A DNA stretch of 64,000 nucleotides from Bombella pluederhausensis (GCF_026385525.1 NZ_JANIDY010000004.1:1-64000); one strand, 5' to 3'. Numbered from the stretch's first letter, positions 7,624 through 17,285 are shown. The notes: generated by a model from the letters alone, not told the origin. A program made the numbers and translations.

Positions 7624-9366
7624 TCAGGCGAGCATATTTTTAAATGCGTTGGTAAGTAGCTTCTCTCGTTGCTCGATAAATTCACGAAAGTTAGCAAAGG
7701 AGAGATCTATATCAGGAATATAGTGCTTTGCCCTGTAGTCCCTACGGTCTGCCTCCAAAGGATACTTGTTAGCTAGCCACGTATCGAAATCTTTATCCGA
7801 CTTTTCCTGGTTTGGTATACCTTCGAGTAATTGCAAATTCGCTAGACTGTTGAACTTCGCCATGAAGAAATCAATCTCGTCATCCTTGATACCCGCTTCT
7901 AACAGCCGTTTCTTGGTAAACATCTTTTTCGGGAAAATGTGATCCTGATGAAACTTGTTACGAAAATCGAGTGTCGGGTAGAGGAAAGCCAATACGGAAT
8001 AGGTGGGCGTCTCATTGTAGCCGTAGCGCAGAAGTCTCGCAATCTCGTCTTCGTCAAAGGCCAAAGATTTCGAGGTGCCTTTCAACTTGCTTACAATCTC
8101 CTCAAACGGGAAACCTTGGTCAGTGCCACGAATGACCTCACGGATAGGGCGAAGCACATTATCAGGCTGGCCGCCGAATGTTCCCTTTAACAGGACGATC
8201 ACCAGCCACTTGAATATCGCCTTGCGGTCAGCCTCATATTTCGAAGCAATATCGAAATCTTTAGGAGAGCCAATCTTCTGCAGGTAATAAGCGATAGGGA
8301 TCAACGCATTGTTTGATTTCAATGTCGCACCGCTATAACCGAAATTAGCTAATAGAATAACCGTACTGCGGATGGCTTTAGTGATATCTTCCCATTGCCG
8401 CTCAATATGGAGCATATTGGCCTTATTGAAATTTTTCACCTTAAAAGCAATGTCACGAAAATCGGCTAGGACAAGGCAACACTTCAATACGAAGTCCTTA
8501 TTGATGTTAAAACCATCGCAGATACCGTTGACCTCGTCGACGAATTGCGTGATCTCCTCGCGCGCATCCTTGTCCTTCCACTGTGCCGTGGCAATGGACA
8601 ATAGCAGGTCAGAAGAATTGAGCTTTGTACCTCCGCTATTCACGCGGATGAAGATATTGAGAACTTTGTCCAAATCTTCACCACGCTCTAGAAAGAAATT
8701 AATTGATTTACTTTTGTGAATAACGTCATGCAGTTTGAACAGGGCCTTATTAGCCAGCCGGAAGTTATCTTTTCCGAATTGTGCTGCATCATTGTTCAAA
8801 AGGTAATCATTAACATCGACAGGCTCGACGATATCGAGAATATCACCAACCTTGAACCAAAAGTTTTTGTCATCTCGAACGCCAGCCTCCTTCTGTGTCA
8901 GGAAACTGAACTCATATTCGACATCACTATCTTCTACAGACCCATAAAAAAGGTTCAGATAAAGATATCGTTTGGAGAAAACGGCATCGTTGTTCCGGCG
9001 CTTTTTCAGTACGTTCTGAGCATACGAGCCCTTAAGTCCGATATACAGGGAAGTAAGCCGCTGTTGGCCATCAAGAATGGCAATGATGCCAGCACTCCCA
9101 CTCAGATTAGCCTTAGGGTTATGATAATTATCGCGTTCGTGATAATCACGGATAAACTCGTAAAACTGATATTTGTCGACGTTCTCGCTTTCGACTTCCC
9201 AGAACAGAAACGAGCTGATCGGATAATCCCGCATAAGGGAATCAAAGAGTTTTCCAATCTGACCGGGGGCCCAGACAAATTCACGCTGTATGGCAGGGAG
9301 CAAGTAGTTCTTGCGATCTATCCTTTCAATAGCGTCCTTGATCGTAATTGGTTCAATAAATGCCAT
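7624..9366 (-). CDS. DUF262-DUF1524 protein, GmrSD-like putative restriction nuclease
   Basis: A protein of 580 residues. The N-terminal DUF262 (GmrS-like, ParB/Srx fold) shows QREFVW at 27-32 and ILDGQQRLTS at 97-106. FIRVNSGGTKLNSSDLLLS at 239-257 is the usual downstream block. The C-terminal DUF1524-like HNH region has DHIFP at 475-479 and NSLANLQLL with later Asn519. Such fusions (GmrSD, BrxU, SspE) act as NTP-stimulated nucleases against modified phage DNA, or in phosphorothioation-linked defence. The start follows AGGAGG at ideal spacing; a frame 12 codons longer lacks one. Codon use is more AT-rich than its neighbours, and the gene stands alone beside tRNA-Glu, suggesting transfer. Which modification it senses cannot be told. 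Confidence 0.8.
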   Translation of the reverse strand: MAFIEPITIKDAIERIDRKNYLLPAIQREFVWAPGQIGKLFDSLMRDYPISSFLFWEVESENVDKYQFYEFIRDYHERDNYHNPKANLSGSAGIIAILDGQQRLTSLYIGLKGSYAQNVLKKRRNNDAVFSKRYLYLNLFYGSVEDSDVEYEFSFLTQKEAGVRDDKNFWFKVGDILDIVEPVDVNDYLLNNDAAQFGKDNFRLANKALFKLHDVIHKSKSINFFLERGEDLDKVLNIFIRVNSGGTKLNSSDLLLSIATAQWKDKDAREEITQFVDEVNGICDGFNINKDFVLKCCLVLADFRDIAFKVKNFNKANMLHIERQWEDITKAIRSTVILLANFGYSGATLKSNNALIPIAYYLQKIGSPKDFDIASKYEADRKAIFKWLVIVLLKGTFGGQPDNVLRPIREVIRGTDQGFPFEEIVSKLKGTSKSLAFDEDEIARLLRYGYNETPTYSVLAFLYPTLDFRNKFHQDHIFPKKMFTKKRLLEAGIKDDEIDFFMAKFNSLANLQLLEGIPNQEKSDKDFDTWLANKYPLEADRRDYRAKHYIPDIDLSFANFREFIEQREKLLTNAFKNMLA

Positions 9367-9730
9367 TAATTCCTCCTGTGATGTCCTCATATTGGACAGC
9401 ATTCAATATTGCCTTATTTATGGAAAAATACAATTTACGAATCACCGAATTTCAGCTCAGTCTAGAAAAGACAACTAAATGGAGTACTCTCACTGTATTT
9501 CTGAATTTCCAGTTTCGGTCTTCCCGTTCTCAAAATGGACATTCGGCTTACCCCCGTAACGGACTAAGATCTCCGCAGCGAGTTTCTGGTATGCCACACT
9601 ACTTCAGATAACTGATATTGTCAGAAGTAGATTCAAAGGGTGAGAAACAGCAGGATGAGAGCCATACACAAAACGCTATAAGCCTGCAGGACAGTATTCA
9701 TTCCGGCCGATGCACAACTCGGCCCAAGCA
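9367..9730. other. Upstream flank of the restriction-type gene, no gene
   Basis: AT-rich at first, then of normal composition. It must contain the minus-strand promoter of the DUF262 gene. I see no conserved reading frame, RNA gene or clear repeat. Confidence 0.4.
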
Positions 9731-9960
9731 TAAGGTTTAAAGGCTATCGAAAGGCCAGAAGAAGACCTGACCTTCTTCCACTACGCCAAACGCCTGCTTG
9801 AAGCATAACAAAACCTGTACAGGACCATGACGGATGAAACAGGCCCCCTGAAAGGCACCATCCGTTTAGATGTCTGCACAACAACCCTCTAAGCAAGGCT
9901 AAAAACACATGTTTGCAAACAAGCCTCGATGTCATTCCCTACCAGCCATGATCACTCCCT
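9731..9960 (+). pseudogene. Possible remnant of a LysR-family regulator
   Basis: One plus-strand frame gives FFHYAKRLLEA, a stop, QNLYRTMTDETGPLKGTIRLDV, CTTTL, a stop, then a diverged tail. This order resembles the LysR linker and start of the effector domain (ARRLLEAE...L.G.LRIGV..TTL). Two in-frame stops and no helix-turn-helix upstream make it a decayed fragment. Recognition is by eye and weak. Confidence 0.3.
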
Positions 9961-9977
9961 GACCCGGCCTGATCCTC

Positions 9978-10910
9978 TCACACAAAGCCCCACCGCTTCA
10001 TCCACTGTTCCGCCAGAACGGGCCATTGCTCCGTTGGCCCGTCCCTGCGCCCCATGCCGAAACCATGCCCTCCAACAAGGAAACAATGGTCTTCACAGGG
10101 GTGATGATGCGCCTGATAGGCTTGCCCCAGCAGAGCCTCCTGCTCTGGCGACACAATGGGGTCATCAGCGGCGTAGGCCATGAATAAAGGCGGGGCATCA
10201 GCCCGAACATGCGGCGGCAGAGACCAGCGGGCTGCCCGTTCTTCCGTAGGGTCATCTCCAAAACAGGCCCGGCTGGTGCGGCTCCCCGTAAAAGGTGGTG
10301 CCACGCTGACAACCGGATAAAGAAGCATCAGCAAAGCTGGCGGCACATCGTGCATCTGCAATGCGGAAAGCCCCATCAGATGACCACCGGCAGAAAACCC
10401 CATGAAGGCCACACGCTGCTTATCAATTATTCCACCAACAGCACCAGACCGCACCAGATGCAGGGCCTGTCTGGCATCCGCCATAGGGGCCTCCATACCT
10501 TCAGCCCACCCTTCGCCCGGCAAACGGTAGACCAGTATGGCCGCCGTAATCCCCAATGAAGCCAGCCAGCGGGCGGCGGGCAGAGCCTCATGCCCTACAG
10601 CAATGTGCCGATACCCACCCCCTGCCGCAATGACGACAGCCGCTCCATTCGGCCGGACAGGCCGAACAACATACAGGCCGGGCACACGAACATCAGACAC
10701 CCGCCCGCCATGCCCCACGCGGAACCGCCTGCCAGCATCTTCAGTGCGTTCCGGCCAGAGAGGGTAAAAATCAGCATCATCATGCAGCATGTCCCGCACG
10801 GTCGATACATCACCCGCCATTCCCCGCTCCCACCCAACTGCCGCCGTCAGACCAAAACAGACGCTCTGCCGCAGAAAAGAACGGCGATTCCTCAGCACCT
10901 CCCAACACAC
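9978..10910 (-). CDS. Alpha/beta hydrolase, acetyl-esterase/BD-FAE type, probably exported
   Basis: A protein of 310 residues. The N-terminus has a Tat-like NRRSFLRQ signal with a hydrophobic stretch (SVCFGLTAAVG). The oxyanion motif GGGY is near residue 98, the nucleophile elbow GFSAGG has Ser173, the acid lies in AYAADDPIV near 250 and the catalytic His in VGGHGFGMG near 285. It probably hydrolyses acyl esters, for example of sugars, in the periplasm; the substrate is not known. The reported start is GTG. A second GTG four codons later is about as likely, and neither has a strong ribosome-binding site. It is transcribed away from phoU. Confidence 0.8.
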   Translation of the reverse strand: MCWEVLRNRRSFLRQSVCFGLTAAVGWERGMAGDVSTVRDMLHDDADFYPLWPERTEDAGRRFRVGHGGRVSDVRVPGLYVVRPVRPNGAAVVIAAGGGYRHIAVGHEALPAARWLASLGITAAILVYRLPGEGWAEGMEAPMADARQALHLVRSGAVGGIIDKQRVAFMGFSAGGHLMGLSALQMHDVPPALLMLLYPVVSVAPPFTGSRTSRACFGDDPTEERAARWSLPPHVRADAPPLFMAYAADDPIVSPEQEALLGQAYQAHHHPCEDHCFLVGGHGFGMGRRDGPTEQWPVLAEQWMKRWGFV

Positions 10911-11087
10911 TCCCGACGGGCGTTCATAAACATGAAATATTTATGACATATCCGTAAAATAACAGAGCCTCCTATAAGAAAATGGCTCAAATCCGCCCCT
11001 TTCAGAGCATTCCGGCCAGGATGACGCTTCTGTTCCCGCTCACCAGAAATTGGGCTAGACTGGTCCAGCTTACGAAGGGAACAGACC

Positions 11088-11795
11088 ATGATGCAGCAGC
11101 GGCAGCATATTGTGCAGCGTTACGAAGATGAGCTGCTCCGTCTGCGATCTCTCATGGAACAGATGGGCGGACTGGTAGAACATCAGCTTTCTCTCATACT
11201 GGCAAGCCTCGCCGGAAACGACACCAGAACCGCACTGGAAGCTGCACAACAGGACAGTGCCGTTGACGCTCTGGAACATGAGATAGAAGCGCTCGCCATC
11301 CGGCTTCTGGCCCTGCGTGGCCCCATGGCGGTGGACTTACGAGAAATCATCGCCTGTATTCCCATGGCTTCCGCACTGGAGCGCATGGGCGACTATGCCA
11401 GCTCCATCGCCCGGCGGCTGAACCAGATGGATCAGCCCATCCCTCACACCGCCCGCACCGCCCTGCACGAAATGGGACGGCTCGTGCTGGACCATCTCCG
11501 CCGTGTCATGAATGCACTGGAGCGCAAAGATGCCCGTGAAGCCCATGCCATATGGCAGGCAGACCAGCTTGTGGACCAGTACGGCAACGCCATGACAGGC
11601 GACTGCCTGAAGCAGATGACACATCACCCCCAGACCATCCGCCTCCATATCTCCCTCCTGTTCATCATCAGGAACTTGGAACGGATCGGGGATCACACCA
11701 CCAACATGGCAGAACGCATCGTCTTCATGGTCACGGGCACCACACTACCCTCAGCACGCCCCCACGCCCATGATGATGGTCTTTCACCACCATAA
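11088..11795 (+). CDS. phoU: Phosphate signalling protein PhoU
   Basis: A protein of 235 residues, normal for PhoU: two three-helix bundles with metal-binding acidic patches such as ERMGDYASSIARR and, in the second repeat, ERIGDHTTNMAERIVFMVTG. PhoU links the Pst phosphate transporter to the PhoR kinase and represses the Pho regulon when phosphate is plentiful. An AAGGGAACAG element precedes the ATG. It heads a phoU-phoB-phoR cluster; no pstSCAB genes are present in the window, so the transporter must lie elsewhere. Confidence 0.94.
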   Translation: MMQQRQHIVQRYEDELLRLRSLMEQMGGLVEHQLSLILASLAGNDTRTALEAAQQDSAVDALEHEIEALAIRLLALRGPMAVDLREIIACIPMASALERMGDYASSIARRLNQMDQPIPHTARTALHEMGRLVLDHLRRVMNALERKDAREAHAIWQADQLVDQYGNAMTGDCLKQMTHHPQTIRLHISLLFIIRNLERIGDHTTNMAERIVFMVTGTTLPSARPHAHDDGLSPP

Positions 11796-11828
11796 CCCCT
11801 CATCAGCCCAACGGAAGGACATCACGCC

Positions 11829-12566
11829 ATGACAGCATCCACACAGGCAACCAGCAAAGGCTTTGTCCTTGTCGTGGAAGATGAGCCTGCCCTGCGCCTC
11901 CTGCTGGAGCATAGCCTGCGCCAGCGTGGCTATCGTGTCAGTACTGTTATGAATGCCGAACAGGCTCTCACCTTCCTTGATCGTGAAAAACCCGATGTCG
12001 CCCTGCTGGACTGGATGATGCCCGGTCTCTCCGGGCTGGAACTCTGCCGCACTATCCGTCAGAAACCGGGCCTGAAAAACCTTCCCATCCTCTTTCTCAC
12101 AGCCCGAACGGACGAACAGGACGTCATATGCGGGCTGGATACTGGTGCAGATGACTATCTGACCAAACCATGCAGTGCCGACAAGCTGGATGCCCGCCTG
12201 CGGGCCCTGCTCCGCCGCACACGGCCCAGTCAGGACCTCATCACGTTCGGTCCCCTTACTCTGGAGCCAGAAAACCATCAGGTCACACGGGCCGGACGCC
12301 CTGTTGCCCTTGGGCCAACCGAATACCGCCTGCTGGACCTGTTCATACGCAACCCCCGCAAGGTCTTCTCCCGGGAAGACCTGCTGGAACGCATCTGGGG
12401 ACCAAACGTGCATGTGGAGCTGCGCACCGTGGACGTGCATATCCGCCGCCTCCGCAAAGCCCTGAACAGCGAGGGAGAACCTGACCTGATACGGACGGTC
12501 CGAGCAGCAGGTTATGCTCTGGACGACACGAAAGAAAATACGCCACAAGCCCAGTCATCTGACTGA
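11829..12566 (+). CDS. phoB: PhoB-type response regulator
   Basis: A protein of 245 residues. The receiver domain has acidic residues VVEDE (17-19), phospho-acceptor Asp61 in LLDWMMPG, Thr in FLTARTDEQD and Lys in YLTKPCSADKL. A winged-helix OmpR/PhoB output domain follows (PTEYRLLDLF, VHIRRLRKAL, IRTVRAAGYAL). It would activate phosphate-starvation genes when phosphorylated by the kinase encoded next. The 3' end closely approaches or overlaps the kinase reading frame, depending on which kinase start is used. Confidence 0.93.
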   Translation: MTASTQATSKGFVLVVEDEPALRLLLEHSLRQRGYRVSTVMNAEQALTFLDREKPDVALLDWMMPGLSGLELCRTIRQKPGLKNLPILFLTARTDEQDVICGLDTGADDYLTKPCSADKLDARLRALLRRTRPSQDLITFGPLTLEPENHQVTRAGRPVALGPTEYRLLDLFIRNPRKVFSREDLLERIWGPNVHVELRTVDVHIRRLRKALNSEGEPDLIRTVRAAGYALDDTKENTPQAQSSD

Positions 12567-12603
12567 ATCCATGGTGCCATCCCCCCTTCTGCCAGAGGTC
12601 ATC

Positions 12604-13815
12604 ATGTTCTCATGCCTCCTCCTCGCTCTCACGGGCTGGGGAATGGCATGGCGTCTCTCACGCCGCATCAGCAAACCGGAAAGCCCCCCACCAGCCGCCC
12701 GGACCAGACCTGTCCCCCACCACCCCCCACAGACTCACGATCCCCACCAGCTGGCTGAAACCATTCCCGGCATGGCGTTAGTCCTTGGCGCCATGGGGCA
12801 GGTTCTGGCCTGCAACAGGGCAGCACAGACACGCCATGGTGACAGCCTGCACGCCCTGCTCCGCCATCCCAATGCACGGAACAGCCTGCACACCGCCCTG
12901 AATGCCCCTCTCATGCCAGAGAGCGACATACCCACTGCCTGCTCCACCACCATCAGTCTGGACGTGCCAATACAGCGAACCATCCGCCTTTCCATGCGCC
13001 GTCTGCCCGGAACAGTCGGGCGGGACAGCCTCGTCCTCACCCTTCTGGATGACCGCAGCGCCATTCAGGCAGCCGACCGGATACGCGCCGATTTCGTGGC
13101 CCATGCCAGCCACGAGCTCCGCACACCTCTCGCCTCTCTCAGCGGCTTCATCGACCTGCTCCGGGACGGTGGCGATCAGACAGACCCGGCCTCCCGCAGC
13201 CTGTATCTGGACATCATGCACCAGCAGGCCACACGGATGCAGAGACTGATCGACCGGCTGCTCTATCTCTCCCAACTGGAACTGAAGGGGCATCAGCGCC
13301 CCCGTGAACAGCTGGATATCGGGGAGCTGTTTGCCACCGTTCTGGGAGAGGTCATGCCCCGCTTCCGGGATTCCAGCCGCCAGCTGGACATGACACATGA
13401 AGACGACCTGACCGTTCTGGCCGATGAAGACGAACTGGTACAGGTACTCCTCAACCTCATGGAGAATGCCATCCGTTATGGCACCCAACCCGATCGCCCC
13501 CTCCATGTCCGCCTGAATGCCCGGCGCAGCGGCCTGGATGATGACCTTGCCGCAGGGGATACAGGCGTCCTGCTCAGCGTGGCCGATAACGGGCCGGGTA
13601 TTGCTGCCCATCACCTGCCCCGTCTGACGGAACGCTTCTACCGCATCACAGATGCCCCCATTTCTGACAACACCGACACAGGGCAAGGCACCGGGCTGGG
13701 GCTGGCCATTGTCCGCCAGATTCTGGACCGTCACGGCGGGCGCCTGCGTTTTGTCAGCACACCGGGCGAAGGCACCACCTGTCTCATCTGGCTGCCCGCT
13801 GCTCCCCCAGCCTAA
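12604..13815 (+). CDS. phoR: PhoR-type sensor histidine kinase
   Basis: A protein of 403 residues from the chosen ATG: one short N-terminal membrane segment (FSCLLLALTGWGMAW), a Pro/His-rich linker, a PAS-like region, then HASHELRTP with His170 as phospho-acceptor. The ATPase domain has N box NLMENAIRYG, G1 VADNGPGIA and G2 GQGTGLGLAIV. It phosphorylates PhoB under phosphate limitation. AGAGGT lies just before this ATG. An in-frame ATG at 12571 and a longer frame overlapping phoB also exist but lack a ribosome-binding site. PhoR normally has one or two N-terminal helices and no large periplasmic loop, as here. Confidence 0.9.
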   Translation: MFSCLLLALTGWGMAWRLSRRISKPESPPPAARTRPVPHHPPQTHDPHQLAETIPGMALVLGAMGQVLACNRAAQTRHGDSLHALLRHPNARNSLHTALNAPLMPESDIPTACSTTISLDVPIQRTIRLSMRRLPGTVGRDSLVLTLLDDRSAIQAADRIRADFVAHASHELRTPLASLSGFIDLLRDGGDQTDPASRSLYLDIMHQQATRMQRLIDRLLYLSQLELKGHQRPREQLDIGELFATVLGEVMPRFRDSSRQLDMTHEDDLTVLADEDELVQVLLNLMENAIRYGTQPDRPLHVRLNARRSGLDDDLAAGDTGVLLSVADNGPGIAAHHLPRLTERFYRITDAPISDNTDTGQGTGLGLAIVRQILDRHGGRLRFVSTPGEGTTCLIWLPAAPPA

Positions 13816-13948
13816 GCGCTTTCCCCTAAAGAATATTTTCATCCCTCTTGCAGAAGGAAGAACAAGAGGCCCAACTAGAACAGAGGCCATGATGGCAGGG
13901 ACAGCCCCTGCGGCCTTTACATACCCTATGAAACAGGGAAGGACAGAC

Positions 13949-14770
13949 ATGCCCCACATTACCACCAGCGATCAGGTAAAGCTCCATTATGAGGAGTATG
14001 GGCAGGGCCGACCTTTGGTCATGATCCATGGCTGGACCTTTTCCAGCCGATTCTTCCATCGCAACATCAAAGCCCTCGCTCAGAAGCACCGTGTCATCAC
14101 GCTGGACCTGCGAGGGCATGGCGAGTCAGATAAACCGGAGCACGGCTACCGCATCGCCCGTCTCGCTGCCGATCTGCGGGACCTTCTGGACGCTCTGGAC
14201 CTGAAAGACGCCACCGTGCTGGGCTGGTCCATCGGCTCCCCGATCATATGGTCCTATCTGGAACTGTTCGGCCAGAAGCAGCTCCGCAGCGCCATCTTCG
14301 TGCAGCAGACTCCCAAGCAATTCTTCTCCCCGGACTGGAAACTCGGGCATGCCACCTGCTACGATGAAGCCGGGCTGACCTTCCTCCAGCAACAGCTGGC
14401 CTTTAACCGCACAGCATTCGATCAGCAGAATCTGTCGGATTGTCTCAGCACCAGCCTTCCGGACGATGAGAAGACCATGCTGCTGAGCGAAATGGCAAAA
14501 TGCCCCAGCCCTGCGGCCTCCCTCATGATGGCAGACCACACCACACAGGACTGGCGGGACGTGCTCCCACACCTCACCCTGCCCTCGCTCATGATGGTTG
14601 CCGGGAAAGACAAGGTTCTGCCCGCCGCAGGCCCCCGATGGGTTGCCGACCACATGCCCCACTGCCGTGCCGTGGAGTTTGAAAACAGCTCCCACATGGT
14701 CTTCCTTGATGAAACCGAGAAGTTCAATCAGACGGTCCTTGCCTTCATGGAAGAAGGAGCAGCAGCATGA
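13949..14770 (+). CDS. Alpha/beta hydrolase (haloperoxidase/esterase-like)
   Basis: A protein of 273 residues with the classic fold: oxyanion HGW near 27-29, LDLRGHGESDKP, nucleophile elbow GWSIGS (Ser94), acid in VAGKDKVLP and His in NSSHMVFLDE. The substrate is unknown. The longer frame starting at 13652 overlaps phoR and is rejected because GGAAGGA precedes the ATG chosen here. Its stop overlaps the next start by 4 bp (ATGA), so the hydrolase and the sugar isomerase are translationally coupled and probably act in one small pathway. Confidence 0.85.
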   Translation: MPHITTSDQVKLHYEEYGQGRPLVMIHGWTFSSRFFHRNIKALAQKHRVITLDLRGHGESDKPEHGYRIARLAADLRDLLDALDLKDATVLGWSIGSPIIWSYLELFGQKQLRSAIFVQQTPKQFFSPDWKLGHATCYDEAGLTFLQQQLAFNRTAFDQQNLSDCLSTSLPDDEKTMLLSEMAKCPSPAASLMMADHTTQDWRDVLPHLTLPSLMMVAGKDKVLPAAGPRWVADHMPHCRAVEFENSSHMVFLDETEKFNQTVLAFMEEGAAA

Positions 14771-15621
14771 GCGGTTTCCCTTTTGCATTCGGAATGAATG
14801 AATTCACCACACAACCTTGGTCCTTTGAAGAAGACATCCAGAATTATGCCGCTCTGGGAGTCGAGACGATTGAGCTGTGTGAAGCCAAACTCGACCCGCA
14901 CCGGCTGGATGAACAGATGGCCCTGCTGCAAGAGAGCGGCCTGACAGTCAGCTCTTTCCAGCCTGCTGTACGAACCTTCGGGGCCAGCAAGATGATGCCC
15001 TACCCGCAAGAGCCGGAACGCCGCCTTGCCCGGCTGGAAGACAGCATGCGCCGCTTTGCTCCTTACGCACAGGGTGTTCCATTTGTCGTCAATACAGGGG
15101 CACCGGAGAACGGCGACATCCATGGCTGTATCACCCGGACGATCGATTCCCTGCGCCACCTTGCTCCCCTTGCCGCAGACCTTGGCATCCGCCTCTCGCT
15201 GGAGCCGCTCAATCCGACCTCCATCAATTACGAAACAGCCATCTGGACCATCGATCAGGCACTGGACATCATCCGGGCCGTGGATCATCCCGCTCTGGGG
15301 CTCTGTCTGGATTACTGGAACATATGGCAGCAGCCGGATGCCTGCGAGGCCATCCTGCGGGCAGGCTCTCTCATCAATGTCGTGCAGATCAGCGACTGGC
15401 GCACGCCACGTTCCGCAGGGGACAGGCGCATCCCCGGCAAGGGCTCCATTCCACTCCATGACATGCTCCATGCCACATGGGATGCGGGATTCCGTGGGGC
15501 CTGCGCCGTGGAAATCTTTTCATCAGACGTGCCGGACAGCCTGTATGATGGCGACCTGAAAGCGCTCATCACGCAATGCCGCACGGCGTTAAACCAGATA
15601 TGGGACACACCGGCAGGCTGA
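14767..15621 (+). CDS. Sugar phosphate isomerase/epimerase family (xylose isomerase-like TIM barrel)
   Basis: A protein of 284 residues with TIM-barrel features of the AP_endonuc_2 family: ETIELCEAKLD, LSLEPLNP with the metal-binding Glu, GLCLDYWNIW, VVQISDW and a late ACAVEIFS with Glu. Family members isomerise or epimerise sugars and inositol derivatives, or act as hydroxypyruvate isomerase; the sequence does not say which. Coupled to the preceding hydrolase by an ATGA overlap and followed by a terminator. Confidence 0.83.
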   Translation: MSGFPFAFGMNEFTTQPWSFEEDIQNYAALGVETIELCEAKLDPHRLDEQMALLQESGLTVSSFQPAVRTFGASKMMPYPQEPERRLARLEDSMRRFAPYAQGVPFVVNTGAPENGDIHGCITRTIDSLRHLAPLAADLGIRLSLEPLNPTSINYETAIWTIDQALDIIRAVDHPALGLCLDYWNIWQQPDACEAILRAGSLINVVQISDWRTPRSAGDRRIPGKGSIPLHDMLHATWDAGFRGACAVEIFSSDVPDSLYDGDLKALITQCRTALNQIWDTPAG

Positions 15622-15632
15622 AACCCACCTGC

Positions 15633-15667
15633 AAGGCCATGAGAGGTACGCCCTCCGTGGCCTTTTC
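15633..15667 (+). terminator. Terminator after the hydrolase/isomerase operon
   Basis: Stem AAGGCCA/TGGCCTT with an inner GAGG/CCTC pairing and a short T run. A longer flanking pair (CACCTGC/GCAGGTG) could extend the structure. Confidence 0.65.
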
Positions 15668-15709
15668 CGTGCAGGTGACAGGCCGGGAAGTGTCCTGCAT
15701 AACAGGCTT

Positions 15710-15732
15710 TTCTGATTGTTCCATAATCAGAA
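15710..15732. other. Hairpin upstream of the serine dehydratase gene
   Basis: A perfect 8-bp inverted repeat TTCTGATT/AATCAGAA with a 7-nt loop, followed by an A/T-rich stretch, about 85 bp before the start of sdaA. It could be an operator or a second terminator; the sequence alone does not decide. Confidence 0.4.
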
Positions 15733-15815
15733 TAATTTATTTTTTAAGGCTTATAACAAGGCCCATTTTATCCCATAAAAGACATACGAGATTCACACGA
15801 TAAGGGCCCGTTTTC

Positions 15816-17192
15816 ATGCTCAGCCTGTTTGATCTGTTCAAGATAGGGATTGGCCCTTCCTCCTCCCATACGGTCGGCCCCATGCGGGCGGCACAGCGCT
15901 TTGCTGATGTTCTGTCGGAACTGCCCGATGGCCCGCTGGAAAAAAGCCCCGCCCGCATTGTCGTTACCCTGTACGGCTCGCTGGCCCTGACGGCGGAAGG
16001 CCATGGAACCATCAAGGCCGTTCTGCTGGGCCTCGCCGGGGAAACACCAGAACATGTAAACCCGGACACCGCCAAGAAACTGGTCCAGCATATTGAAAGC
16101 ACCCACCTCCTGAATCTCAACGGCACGAGTTTTTCTTTCGATTATCAAAACGACATCTGCCTCGATACAGCGACCATTCCCCCCATCCATCCTAATACCA
16201 TGCAGTTTGAAGCCTTCAGCCGGGATGGCACGCTCATTACCCGCCAGCGCTTCTGCTCTGTCGGAGGTGGATTCATTACGCCAGAGGAACAGGCGAGGAC
16301 GATGTCCTACTCCCTGCCTGATGTTCCTTTCCCTTTCCGCAGTGGTGAAGAACTGCTCGCCCATACCAAGCGACAGAACACCGACATCGCCACCATCATG
16401 ATGACTAACGAGACCGCCACACGCCCCTTATGGGATGTAGAGCGAGGCATGGACCGGATTGCTGAAACGATGTTTGCCTGTGTCGAGGCCGGGCTGCGCA
16501 ATACGGATACCCTCCCCGGCCCGCTGAAAGTACAGCGCCGGGCTGCAAAGCTCTATGCCCGCCTTCAGGCAAAAACCAACGCCGCTCCCTCACCCCATGG
16601 CGTCATGAACTGGATCAGCCTTTTTGCCATCGCCGTGAATGAAGAAAACGCCGCCGGGGGCCGTGTTGTCACAGCACCTACCAACGGGGCCGCAGGCGTC
16701 ATTCCCGCCGTCATGCGCTATTATCGGGACTTCTGCCCTGAATATAGCAAGGAAGGTCTACGTACCTTCCTGCTGACAGCCGCCGCCATAGGGGGGCTAT
16801 TCAAGCTCAACGCCTCCATCTCCGGGGCGGAAGTTGGGTGTCAGGGAGAGGTGGGGGTCGCCTCCTCCATGGCCGCAGCCGGGCTGACGGCAGCGCTGGG
16901 CGGCACGCCAGAACAGTGCGAACATGCCGCTGAAATCGCCATGGAGCACCATCTGGGCATGACCTGCGACCCCGTTGCCGGTCTTGTCCAGATTCCCTGC
17001 ATTGAACGTAACGCCTTCGGCGCCGTCAAAGCCATCAACGCCTCATCGCTGGCTATGAGCGATGATAGCGGAGCGCATTATGTCTCTCTGGACCACGTCA
17101 TCAAGACAATGGCCGAGACAGGACGGGATATGAATCACCGTTACAAGGAAACCGCCCTTGGCGGGCTGGCTGTCAACGTCCCTGCCTGCTGA
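15816..17192 (+). CDS. sdaA: L-serine ammonia-lyase (iron-sulfur, single chain)
   Basis: A protein of 458 residues, the usual length for single-chain L-serine dehydratase. The N-terminal beta domain opens with [19 protein letters not shown]. The catalytic alpha domain has the substrate/cluster motifs [48 protein letters not shown], whose Cys residues ligate the 4Fe-4S cluster. It deaminates L-serine to pyruvate and ammonia in the cytoplasm. It stands alone. Confidence 0.95.
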   Translation: MLSLFDLFKIGIGPSSSHTVGPMRAAQRFADVLSELPDGPLEKSPARIVVTLYGSLALTAEGHGTIKAVLLGLAGETPEHVNPDTAKKLVQHIESTHLLNLNGTSFSFDYQNDICLDTATIPPIHPNTMQFEAFSRDGTLITRQRFCSVGGGFITPEEQARTMSYSLPDVPFPFRSGEELLAHTKRQNTDIATIMMTNETATRPLWDVERGMDRIAETMFACVEAGLRNTDTLPGPLKVQRRAAKLYARLQAKTNAAPSPHGVMNWISLFAIAVNEENAAGGRVVTAPTNGAAGVIPAVMRYYRDFCPEYSKEGLRTFLLTAAAIGGLFKLNASISGAEVGCQGEVGVASSMAAAGLTAALGGTPEQCEHAAEIAMEHHLGMTCDPVAGLVQIPCIERNAFGAVKAINASSLAMSDDSGAHYVSLDHVIKTMAETGRDMNHRYKETALGGLAVNVPAC

Positions 17193-17285
17193 TGGGGAAC
17201 AGCTGATTCAGGAGAGCTTGCCCGATATGGCGCATACGCTATTGTGAGTCCTCTCTTTCCTCATGCTGCGATACGCTCCCACGCC

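Noticed and set aside
8372-9369. Plus-strand frames of 115 and 217 codons opposite the DUF262 gene
   Set aside because: They are antisense shadows of a gene with clear family motifs and a good ribosome-binding site.
10930-10970. Sequence resembling a Pho box near phoU (reverse strand CTGTTAT...GTCAT)
   Set aside because: The repeats match the consensus poorly and spacing is off; not enough to call an operator.
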